This document shows, piece by piece, positions 1-5,054 of a stretch of 5,054 nucleotides of DNA. The position numbers and the translations under genes are program-made. This DNA is from Acetobacteraceae bacterium (lineage in GTDB: Bacteria; Pseudomonadota; Alphaproteobacteria; Acetobacterales; Acetobacteraceae): NCBI GenBank assembly GCA_027306955.1, contig DAHUXX010000018.1, forward strand, positions 1 through 5,054. Direction: 5' to 3'. The stretch's first letter is position 1, and each line of letters opens with the position of its first letter. Under the pieces are notes generated by a model, which was not told where the DNA came from, ran no database searches, and saw nothing but the letters and a program-made list of their open reading frames with translations.

Positions 1-2193
1 GCGCCGATCGCTCTCGGGGCCTTCCGTCGTCGCAACGGCCTCGACGCTCTCCTCAGCCTCGGTCGGCTCTTCGCCCGCCTCGATCTCCTCCGCGATCGCC
101 ACGACGGCGGATGGCAGGGCATGGGGCGCCTCGGCCGGCACCTCCCTCGATTGCGCCGCCACCGGCGCATGCGTACCCTCGGCGCGCGCCCGTACCCGCT
201 CGATCCGCACCGCCGGCGGAACGAGCGCCGGGTCCGCCGCGAACTCCACCGAAAGCCCGCTGCGCTGCTCGATCTCGGCGATGCGCGCGCGCTTGTGGTT
301 GAACAGGTAGAGCGCGATGTCGGGCGCCACAAACACGGTGATGGCGCTCGCGCGTCCCTTCGCCGCCTCCTCCTCGATCGCCCGCAGCACATGGATGGCA
401 CTGCTCTCGGTGCCGCGCACATGCCCGGTGCCGCCGCAATGCGGGCAGGCCACGAAGCTGCTCTCCGCGAGCGACGGGCGCAGCCGCTGCCGGCTCATCT
501 CCAGGAGCCCGAAATGGCTGATCGAGCCTACCTGGATGCGCGCCCGGTCGTTCTTCAGCGCCTCCTTCAACCGCCGCTCCACGGCGTGGTTGTTGCGCCG
601 GTTCTCCATGTCGATGAAGTCGATGACGATCAACCCCGCGAGGTCGCGCAGCCGCAACTGCCGCGCCACCTCATCGGCGGCTTCGAGATTCGTCTTGAGC
701 GCCGTCTCCTCGATGCCGCGTTCGCGCGTCGCCCGCCCGGAGTTCACGTCGATCGCCACCAGCGCCTCGGCCTGGTTGATCACCAGCGACCCGCCGGAAC
801 GCAGCGGCACGCTCGGCAGCAGCATCGCGTCGAGCTGCGCCTCGACATGGTGGTGCGCGAACAGCGGCGTCGCCCCCTGCCACAGCATCACCTTCTTCGC
901 GTGCGTGGGCATCAGCATGCGCATGAAGTCGTGCGCCGCCTTCCAGCCTGCCTCGCCATCGACCACCACGTCCTCGATGTCGCGCGTGTAGAGGTCGCGG
1001 ATCGTGCGCTTGATAAGGTTGGCTTCCTCATAGATCAGCGCCGGCGCCACGGAGCGCAGCGTCAGCTCGCGGATATCGTCCCACAGCCGCATCAGATACT
1101 CGCAGTCGCGCACGATCTCGGGTTTCGGCCGGTTGGCGCCGGCGGTGCGCACGATGAGCCCCATCCCGTCCGGAATTTGCAGCTCGGCGGTGATCTCCTT
1201 GAGTCGCCGCCGGTCGGCGGCCGAGGTGATCTTGCGCGAGATGCCGCCGCCGCGCGGCGAGTTCGGCATCAGCACGCAGAACCGTCCCGCAAGCGAAATA
1301 TACGTGGTCAGCGCCGCGCCCTTGTTGCCGCGCTCCTCCTTCACGACCTGCACCAGCAGGATCTGCCGGCGTTTGATCACTTCCTGGATGCGGTAGTTGC
1401 GCTGGAAGGTCGCCGCGCGCCGCGCCCGCACGCGCGCCTCGTCGGCGCCGTTGCCCTCGAACGTGTCGCCCGCGCCGCCGAGCGTCTCGGGCGGCGCCGC
1501 CTCGATTTCGCCTTCCTCGCCTTCCTCCTCCCCATTCTCGTCGGAGGTCTCATCCGCGGCTTCGTCCGGCGTCTCGCCGGCGGCCCGTGCGCCGTGCTCC
1601 TCGCCCGCCGCAACCGCTGCATCATGGGCGTCGCCGGCCCCTTCCTCGCGCGGGGTGCCCGGCCCCGACCCCCGTTCGGCCGCCTCGCTCGGTTCCGGCA
1701 TCGCCGGTGCGCCGCTCACGGCATGCTCGCCCCGACCGGCCTCGACAGCGCTGTCGGGGGCGGCCTCGACGCCACCAATCTCCTCCGCTCGCGCCTCGGC
1801 GTCGTCGACCAGCCCCTCCTCGCCCGCCGTCTCCTCGGACGCGACCCGCCCCGGCCGCGGCATCGCCAGCGGTTCGGCTTCCTCCTCCTCCTCTTCCTCG
1901 CGCGCCGCCGCGGCCTGCAACGCCAGCAGCTTCTCGCGATCGGAGATGGGGATCTGGTAATAGTCGGGGTGGATTTCGCCGAAGGCGAGAAACCCGTGCC
2001 GCCCGCCGCCATACTCGACGAAGGCGGCCTGCAGGCTCGGCTCTACGCGGACGACCTTGGCAAGATAGATATTGCCCTTGAGTTGCCGCTTGCTCGCCGT
2101 CTCGACGTCGAAATCCTCAACCTTGTGCCCGTCCAGCAGCACCACCCGCGTCTCTTCCGAGTGGGTGGCGTCGATCAGGATACGTTTGGTCAT
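1..2193 (-). CDS. rne: Ribonuclease E (RNase E/G family), C-terminus beyond left edge
   Basis: Endoribonuclease for mRNA decay and for rRNA/tRNA processing, and scaffold of the RNA degradosome. The frame is open for 731 codons from ATG 2193-2191 to the left edge with no stop, so the gene is partial. Visible in order: N-terminus MTKRILIDAT; first half of the S1 RNA-binding domain (about 35-91, with F58 and F68 matching E. coli F57 and F67); an acidic insertion (about 92-263); the rest of S1 with KEERGNKGAALTT (from K285); the 5'-phosphate sensor R349-T350 in GLIVRTAG; DNase I-like catalytic aspartates D482 (AIDVNSG) and D525 (VIDFIDM), spaced 43 residues as in E. coli D303/D346; the Zn-link cysteines C583 and C586 in CPHCGGTG; the small domain to about 665; then an Ala/Glu-rich tail, probably the start of the disordered scaffold. 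The Zn-link Cys pair argues for RNase E/G rather than another nuclease; the tail favours RNase E over RNase G. Divergent from the amidase gene. Confidence 0.97.
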   Translation of the reverse strand, partial: MTKRILIDATHSEETRVVLLDGHKVEDFDVETASKRQLKGNIYLAKVVRVEPSLQAAFVEYGGGRHGFLAFGEIHPDYYQIPISDREKLLALQAAAAREEEEEEEAEPLAMPRPGRVASEETAGEEGLVDDAEARAEEIGGVEAAPDSAVEAGRGEHAVSGAPAMPEPSEAAERGSGPGTPREEGAGDAHDAAVAAGEEHGARAAGETPDEAADETSDENGEEEGEEGEIEAAPPETLGGAGDTFEGNGADEARVRARRAATFQRNYRIQEVIKRRQILLVQVVKEERGNKGAALTTYISLAGRFCVLMPNSPRGGGISRKITSAADRRRLKEITAELQIPDGMGLIVRTAGANRPKPEIVRDCEYLMRLWDDIRELTLRSVAPALIYEEANLIKRTIRDLYTRDIEDVVVDGEAGWKAAHDFMRMLMPTHAKKVMLWQGATPLFAHHHVEAQLDAMLLPSVPLRSGGSLVINQAEALVAIDVNSGRATRERGIEETALKTNLEAADEVARQLRLRDLAGLIVIDFIDMENRRNNHAVERRLKEALKNDRARIQVGSISHFGLLEMSRQRLRPSLAESSFVACPHCGGTGHVRGTESSAIHVLRAIEEEAAKGRASAITVFVAPDIALYLFNHKRARIAEIEQRSGLSVEFAADPALVPPAVRIERVRARAEGTHAPVAAQSREVPAEAPHALPSAVVAIAEEIEAGEEPTEAEESVEAVATTEGPESDRR
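1405..1920 (-). other. Acidic low-complexity insertion within the S1 domain of RNase E
   Basis: Codons for about residues 92-263 of RNase E. The segment is made almost entirely of Glu, Ala, Gly, Asp and Pro, includes seven consecutive Glu (99-105), and lacks the hydrophobic pattern of a folded domain. It ends in an Arg-rich stretch (about 252-262) before the S1 fold resumes at FQRNYRIQEVIKRRQILLV. The E. coli catalytic aspartates and Zn-link cysteines align only after a shift of about 179 residues, which is roughly the size of this block. From general knowledge, S1-domain insertions are a feature of alphaproteobacterial RNase E. A role as a protein-interaction segment is inference. Confidence 0.85.
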
Positions 2194-2204
2194 TCGCAGC
2201 GAAT

Positions 2205-2208
2205 CTCC
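2205..2208 (-). promoter_or_regulatory. Ribosome binding site of rne
   Basis: On the minus strand GGAG lies 11 nt before the ATG of rne (2193-2191). The spacing is somewhat long, but the ATG gives the family's typical N-terminus directly (MTKRILIDAT), so this start is favoured. Confidence 0.55.
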
Positions 2209-2400
2209 GGTGGGCCGGCCAGGCCGCGCGATTGGCGCGCCGCCGGCGGTGGAATTGGCCCAGCACCGCGGGGGCGGGGCAATCGCCGTCCGCTTGGGCA
2301 CTGGATACGGGTTGGAACACGGGCATGGACCCCATTTTCTCGTTCGGTTGCGAGCACGGCTCCGTGGCAGGTAGCCAGGAACGGCGCTCCGTCTCGTACG

Positions 2401-2445
2401 GGTCCCCGGCCGCCTGGTCCGGCGCCTCTGGGGCTGCCCGGGACC
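2401..2445. repeat. Imperfect inverted repeat, possible stem-loop in the rne leader
   Basis: GGTCCC at 2401-2406 pairs with GGGACC at 2440-2445. After one mismatch, 2408-2410 pairs with 2436-2438; after another, 2412-2414 pairs with 2432-2434. That makes 12 Watson-Crick pairs with two 1x1 mismatches around a loop of about 17 nt. No T-run follows on either strand, so it does not look like an intrinsic terminator. It lies about 210-250 nt upstream of the rne start and could be a structural element of the leader RNA. In such GC-rich DNA some inverted repeats of this type arise by chance. Confidence 0.4.
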
Positions 2446-2521
2446 GTGAACCGGCCGCATCGCCTGCCGAGCGCCGCAGCCGACAGGGGAGTGCCCAAAA
2501 GCAGGGGCGCGTTCCCGGGGC

Positions 2522-2537
2522 GGCGTCGCACGACGCC
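2522..2537. repeat. Perfect 16-bp palindrome (GGCGTCG-CA-CGACGCC)
   Basis: Seven-bp arms at 2522-2528 and 2531-2537 are separated by CA. It could be a protein-binding dyad or a short hairpin (realistically 6 bp with a 4-nt loop) in the rne leader. No T-run follows, so it is not a terminator. Function unknown. Confidence 0.45.
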
Positions 2538-2563
2538 ACGACCATGACGGAAACCGCTCCCCC

Positions 2564-2585
2564 TCGCAAGCACCTCTTCGCAAGC
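2564..2585. repeat. Two direct copies of TCGCAAGC with 14-bp period
   Basis: TCGCAAGC occurs at 2564-2571 and again at 2578-2585. The similarity extends weakly on the right (A/G, then CC). Tandem half-sites could be a regulator site upstream of rne, but the copies are short and may be chance. Confidence 0.3.
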
Positions 2586-2664
2586 GCCACATCGCCTGTG
2601 TGCAGGGCCCCCGGGGCGCCATCTTGGACTGGACCCGGAAGGGATGACGACTCATTCACCAACG

Positions 2665-2694
2665 TTCAACGTGCAATTTCCGATTTTCTATGGT
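2665..2694 (+). promoter_or_regulatory. Weak candidate promoter for the amidase-PBP genes
   Basis: TTCAAC (2665-2670) and TATGGT (2689-2694) are separated by 18 bp inside the only AT-rich stretch of the intergenic region. They match the sigma-70 boxes only 3/6 and 4/6. Alphaproteobacterial promoters are often degenerate, and the local composition supports the location more than the boxes do. An 11-bp palindrome, ACGTT-C-AACGT (2662-2672), overlaps the -35 side and could be an operator. Confidence 0.25.
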
Positions 2695-2707
2695 AGGAAA
2701 GGATTGT

Positions 2708-2737
2708 ATGTTCATGACAGGAACGGCATCATGCTGA
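2708..2737 (+). CDS. Possible 9-codon leader mini-ORF overlapping the amidase start
   Basis: ATG 2708 opens a frame reading MFMTGTASC and ending at TGA 2735-2737. A purine-rich AGGAAAGGA (2695-2703) precedes it, at a usable distance from ATG 2708 and also from the in-frame ATG 2714. Its stop overlaps the amidase start within ATGCTGA (2731-2737), the arrangement typical of translational coupling. The peptide has no recognisable function. The frame could simply be chance, since a nine-codon ORF carries little statistical weight. Confidence 0.3.
   Translation: MFMTGTASC
2719..2723 (+). promoter_or_regulatory. Ribosome binding site of the amidase gene
   Basis: AGGAA lies 7 nt before ATG 2731, near-ideal spacing. 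It supports 2731 over the in-frame ATG at 2644, which would add 29 residues with no signal-peptide character ahead of the twin-arginine motif. Confidence 0.7.
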
Positions 2738-3531
2738 CCCGCCGCAACCTGGGGCGTGCCCTGGCCGGCCTGCCGGCCCTTGCCGCGATCGCTTTCAACG
2801 AGGCCGCCACCGCCGCTCCCGTTCGCTCCAAGCTCCCGCTCGTGATGCTCGACCCCGGCCACGGCGGCATGGACCCCGGCGCCATCGGCGTCTCTGGCAC
2901 CTACGAAAAGTACATCGCCATCAACACGGCGCTGGAACTGCGCCGCCAGTTGGAGGCTACCGGTCGCTACCGCGTCGGCATGACCCGCTCGGCCGACGTG
3001 TTCATCCCGCTGCAGGAGCGGGTCGCCATTGCCCAGCACAACGGGGCCTCGCTGTTCGTCTCCATGCACGCCGACGCGCTCTCCGACCCCTCGGTGCGCG
3101 GCGCCAGCGTCTACACGCTCGCGACTCACCCCTCGGACGCGCAATCGGCGATGCTGGCCCAGAGCGAGAACGCCGCGGACCGCTTCGCCACCGGCCACTA
3201 CAAGGCTCCCTCGGCGGATGTCGCCAACATCCTGGCGAGCCTGGTACGGCGCGAGACGCGCACCGAGTCGGCGGTGATGCAGCACGCCGTGGTGCAGAAC
3301 CTGGCCGAGAAAGTGCCCCTGCTCGTGAATCCCGCCCGCCATGCCGGGTTCATCGTGCTGGAATCGGCCGTCATTCCCAGCGTCCTGGTGGAAATGGGTT
3401 TCATGTCCAACCGCCTGGACGAAGCGGCGCTGCGCCAGCCCGCGCACCGCGCCATCGTCGCCGCGGCACTCAGGGGCGCGGTCGACAAGTATTTTGCCTC
3501 GGTCGACAACGGCACGCCGGTCGCGGGCTAG
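2731..3531 (+). CDS. amiC: N-acetylmuramoyl-L-alanine amidase (Amidase_3), Tat-exported
   Basis: Zn-dependent periplasmic hydrolase that cuts the bond between N-acetylmuramic acid and L-Ala of the peptide stem, used in septum splitting. The 266-residue product starts with a twin-arginine-type signal: T3-R4-R5-N6-L7, then a hydrophobic stretch (about 11-22) and an Ala-x-Ala site near residues 26-29. The Amidase_3 domain follows from about 36. Expected Zn ligands are H44 (DPGHGG), E59 (GTYEKY) and H113 (SMHAD); the catalytic Glu is E221 (VLVEMGFMSN). About 134-195, between H113 and E221, is an extended helical segment like the autoinhibitory region of E. coli AmiA/B/C, which LytM-type activators (EnvC, NlpD) relieve. 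No AMIN domain is present, so in architecture it resembles E. coli AmiA; the symbol amiC follows alphaproteobacterial usage and is uncertain. It lies 91 bp upstream of the PBP gene on the same strand, a likely operon. Confidence 0.93.
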   Translation: MLTRRNLGRALAGLPALAAIAFNEAATAAPVRSKLPLVMLDPGHGGMDPGAIGVSGTYEKYIAINTALELRRQLEATGRYRVGMTRSADVFIPLQERVAIAQHNGASLFVSMHADALSDPSVRGASVYTLATHPSDAQSAMLAQSENAADRFATGHYKAPSADVANILASLVRRETRTESAVMQHAVVQNLAEKVPLLVNPARHAGFIVLESAVIPSVLVEMGFMSNRLDEAALRQPAHRAIVAAALRGAVDKYFASVDNGTPVAG

Positions 3532-3567
3532 ACGCCGGCGGCCGCGGGGGAGGGAAGCTCGGGCGGG

Positions 3568-3581
3568 GAACCTTAAGGTTC
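3568..3581 (+). repeat. Perfect 14-bp palindrome GAACCTTAAGGTTC before the PBP gene
   Basis: Sequence-perfect dyad in the amidase-PBP gap, conspicuous for its AT-rich centre in GC-rich DNA. As RNA it can form a 5-bp stem (GAACC/GGUUC) with a UUAA loop. Its right half contains AAGG (3575-3578), the best Shine-Dalgarno-like sequence for ATG 3587, 8 nt downstream. It could be a protein-binding operator or an RNA hairpin masking that site. It lacks a T-run, so it is not a terminator. Confidence 0.6.
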
Positions 3582-3586
3582 GCGCC

Positions 3587-3613
3587 ATGGATTCGCCCCG
3601 CCTTCCGGTGTAA
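3587..3613 (+). CDS. Possible 8-codon leader mini-ORF before the PBP gene
   Basis: ATG 3587 starts MDSPRLPV and ends at TAA 3611-3613. The frame is the same as that of the PBP gene, whose ATG (3623) comes 9 nt after the stop. AAGG at 3575-3578 precedes it at good spacing, while the PBP start itself lacks a clear Shine-Dalgarno. Reinitiation after a short leader peptide is possible. Such a short frame may also be chance. Confidence 0.25.
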   Translation: MDSPRLPV

Positions 3614-3622
3614 CTGCCCGCC

Positions 3623-5054
3623 ATGGCTCCCCCCCTGCACGCCGGCCCACGCTTGGTTCCGTCCAACGGGCGCAATCCCGGCGAACCCCCATCCGGCAAA
3701 CCTGACCCCGGGAAACCTGACCGCGGCGAGAAGCCGCGCCGCCGGCGCCGCTTCGCCCTGTTTTCGGGCCTTTTCTGGCCGCTGCGGCTGCTCGCTACCG
3801 TGGTTACCGTCGCCCTGGTCGGCGGCCTCGTGGTCGGGGTCTACCTGATCGAGCGCGACACCGCGAACCTGCCGAGCCTGGAGACGCTGCGCCACTACCA
3901 GCCCAAGCTGATGACCCGGCTCTACGCCGGCAACGACCAGCTCGAGGCCCAGCTCGCCGTCCACCGGCGCATCTACGTGCCCATCACCGACATCCCGCTG
4001 GTGGTGCAGCAGGCCTTCATCGCCGTCGAGGACCACACTTTCTACCAGAATCCCGGCATCGACCCGGCCGCGATCCTCCGCGCCGCGTTCACCGACCTGA
4101 TGCATATCGGCACCAACCGCCGTCCGATCGGCGCCTCGACCATCACGCAGCAGGTCGCCAAGAACATGCTGCTGAACGACAAGGTGACGATCCGCCGCAA
4201 GATCCGCGAGGCCATCCTCGCGCTGCGCATGCAGCGGGTGCTGACCAAGGATCAGATCCTGCAGCTCTACCTGAACCAAATCTATCTCGGCGAAGGCTCC
4301 TACGGCGTCGCCGCGGCGGCCCTCGCCTATTTCGACAAGCCGATCGAGGAGATCACCCTACCCGAGGCGGCGCTGCTTGCCTCGCTGCCTAAGGCGCCGA
4401 GCTACTACGACCCGTTCCTGCACCCGAAGGCGGCGCTGGTGCGGCGCAACTACGTGCTCGACCGCATGGTCGCCAACCACGCCATCACCGCCACCCAGGC
4501 CGCGGCCGCGAAGGCGACCCCGATCACGCCGGTGCCCTACACGCAGCCGCGCACCATTGACGGCGCCGACTACTTCACCGACGAGGTGCGCAACCGCCTC
4601 ATCGCCCGCTTCGGCCTCACGCGCACCGAGACCGGCGGTCTCACCGTCCACACCACGCTCGACCCGCGGCTGCAGGCCTTCGCCGACAAGGCACTGCACG
4701 ACGGGCTGCTGGCCTACGACCGCCGCCACCCCGCCTGGCGCGGCCCCGCGGGCCACGTCACGCCACCCGCCGGCACCTGGGCCGCCGCCGCCTGGGCGAA
4801 GACGCTGGCACATCAGCCGGCGCCGCCCGGCATGCTGCACCGCTGGCAGCTCGGCCTCGTCGTCGCCGAGACGCCGGCCGCCGCCACGATCGGCCTCCTG
4901 CAGGGTGGCAAGCCGGTGACGGCGCAACTGCCGTTCTCCTCGCTCGGCTGGGCGCGGCACGAGGACGCCGCCGGCAACCTTGGCCCGCCGCCGGCCAAGA
5001 TCGCTGACGTCGTCGTTCCCGGCGACCTCGTCATGCTCAAGGTCGCACCCGCCG
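3623..5054 (+). CDS. mrcA: Penicillin-binding protein 1A (class A, GT51 + transpeptidase), C-terminus beyond right edge
   Basis: Bifunctional peptidoglycan synthase that polymerises lipid II into glycan strands and, via its missing C-terminal domain, cross-links peptides. The visible 477 residues are a Pro/Gly/Lys-rich cytoplasmic tail (1-38), a basic patch (R39-R43), one transmembrane anchor (about 51-76), and the GT51 domain (about 95-262). GT51 motifs: VEDHTFY with catalytic E136 and D137; GASTITQQVAKNM (170-182); RRKIREAILALR (191-202) with probable second Glu E196; ILQLYLNQIYLG (212-223); LPEAALLASLPKAP (246-259). A linker and the start of the OB-like domain follow (TVHTTLDPRLQAFADKAL, 341-358, onward). 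The SxxK, SxN and KTG motifs are not reached. ATG 3623 is the first start after an in-frame TAA (3611-3613); no clear Shine-Dalgarno precedes it. Oddity: motif I has N143 where His is usual. Probably co-transcribed with the amidase gene. Confidence 0.94.
   Translation, partial: MAPPLHAGPRLVPSNGRNPGEPPSGKPDPGKPDRGEKPRRRRRFALFSGLFWPLRLLATVVTVALVGGLVVGVYLIERDTANLPSLETLRHYQPKLMTRLYAGNDQLEAQLAVHRRIYVPITDIPLVVQQAFIAVEDHTFYQNPGIDPAAILRAAFTDLMHIGTNRRPIGASTITQQVAKNMLLNDKVTIRRKIREAILALRMQRVLTKDQILQLYLNQIYLGEGSYGVAAAALAYFDKPIEEITLPEAALLASLPKAPSYYDPFLHPKAALVRRNYVLDRMVANHAITATQAAAAKATPITPVPYTQPRTIDGADYFTDEVRNRLIARFGLTRTETGGLTVHTTLDPRLQAFADKALHDGLLAYDRRHPAWRGPAGHVTPPAGTWAAAAWAKTLAHQPAPPGMLHRWQLGLVVAETPAAATIGLLQGGKPVTAQLPFSSLGWARHEDAAGNLGPPPAKIADVVVPGDLVMLKVAPA
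3695..3724 (+). repeat. 15-bp tandem duplication in the PBP cytoplasmic tail
   Basis: Two adjacent 15-bp units (3695-3709 and 3710-3724) match at 13 of 15 positions and encode GKPDP then GKPDR. The repeat lies in the disordered cytoplasmic tail ahead of the basic patch and probably has no catalytic consequence. It may vary in length between strains. Confidence 0.7.

Larger units (their letters stand above)
2194..2707. other. Divergent intergenic region; probable rne 5' UTR plus rightward control region
   Basis: No credible gene lies here on either strand; the open frames crossing it are GC-driven and have no recognisable domain. About 2194-2640 is GC-rich and holds the inverted and direct repeats listed separately. 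About 2650-2710 is markedly AT-richer and is the likely promoter zone for the amidase gene. If the rne promoter also sits in the AT-rich part, the rne leader would be about 450 nt long. That would parallel the long autoregulatory rne leader of E. coli. This is inference: I saw no convincing -35/-10 pair on the minus strand. Confidence 0.6.

Noticed and set aside
121..2547. Long plus-strand open frame of 808 codons
   Set aside because: It runs antisense to rne over nearly its whole length, its product is Arg/Pro/His-rich with no recognisable domain, and it mirrors the strong codon bias of rne. The minus strand encodes all RNase E catalytic motifs.
2117..2662. Minus-strand open frame crossing the rne start and the intergenic region
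   Set aside because: It overlaps the true rne N-terminus in another frame, and its translation shows no domain, signal or hydrophobic pattern. GC-rich DNA yields such frames by chance.
2644..2730. Alternative upstream start for the amidase, adding 29 residues
   Set aside because: The extension buries the twin-arginine signal, its purine run abuts the ATG with poor spacing, and it would cross the likely promoter zone. ATG 2731 has a well-placed AGGAA.
3532..3567. Possible terminator after the amidase gene
   Set aside because: The GC-rich run contains only short self-complementary pieces and no T-run. Read-through into the PBP gene seems more likely.
2656..3699. Minus-strand open frame of 347 codons opposite the amidase gene
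   Set aside because: It is a shadow of the amidase gene, whose plus-strand frame has all Zn ligands and the catalytic Glu. The antisense product is low-complexity Gly/Arg/His-rich.
3470..4279. Minus-strand open frame of 269 codons opposite the PBP gene
   Set aside because: It is antisense to the GT51 domain, with no recognisable motif in its translation.
1..5054. Mobile element, CRISPR array, tRNA/rRNA, defence or toxin-antitoxin system
   Set aside because: There are no transposase-like frames, terminal inverted repeats, regularly spaced repeats or cloverleaf-like sequences. The three real genes are core housekeeping genes with uniform base composition.

Overview
The window looks like an ordinary chromosomal segment from a high-GC alphaproteobacterium. 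Rhodospirillales/Acetobacteraceae is my best guess. It rests on base composition, an RNase E with a large acidic insertion inside its S1 domain, and the gene order RNase E / divergent amidase / class A penicillin-binding protein, which recurs in alphaproteobacteria. No rRNA, tRNA, CRISPR array, insertion sequence or phage gene is visible.

Layout. Positions 1-2193 (minus strand) hold rne, the endoribonuclease E gene. It is complete at its N-terminus and cut off at the left edge within the acidic C-terminal tail. Positions 2194-2730 form a divergent intergenic region of over 500 bp. Most of it is GC-rich and probably rne 5' UTR, with a long imperfect stem-loop and a short perfect one. Its right end (about 2650-2710) is clearly AT-richer and is the likely control region of the rightward genes. 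Positions 2731-3531 (plus) encode a Tat-type, Zn-dependent N-acetylmuramoyl-L-alanine amidase (Amidase_3) without an AMIN domain. After a 91-bp gap with a perfect 14-bp palindrome, positions 3623-5054 (plus) encode the N-terminal 477 residues of a bifunctional class A penicillin-binding protein (PBP1A-type): cytoplasmic tail, membrane anchor, GT51 glycosyltransferase and the start of the OB-like linker. The transpeptidase domain lies beyond the right edge.

How the genes work together. The two rightward genes probably form a cell-wall operon: one product cleaves peptide stems off glycan strands during septum splitting and remodelling, the other polymerises and cross-links new peptidoglycan. 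RNase E, the main mRNA-decay endonuclease and degradosome scaffold, is divergently transcribed. In E. coli it controls its own mRNA through 5' UTR structure, so the structured region upstream of rne deserves attention.

The least ordinary features are small. Two mini-ORFs of 8-9 codons with plausible Shine-Dalgarno sequences sit directly before the amidase and PBP starts. A hairpin-capable palindrome overlaps the Shine-Dalgarno of the second mini-ORF. The PBP has Asn where GT51 motif I usually has His. I found no convincing undescribed multi-gene system.
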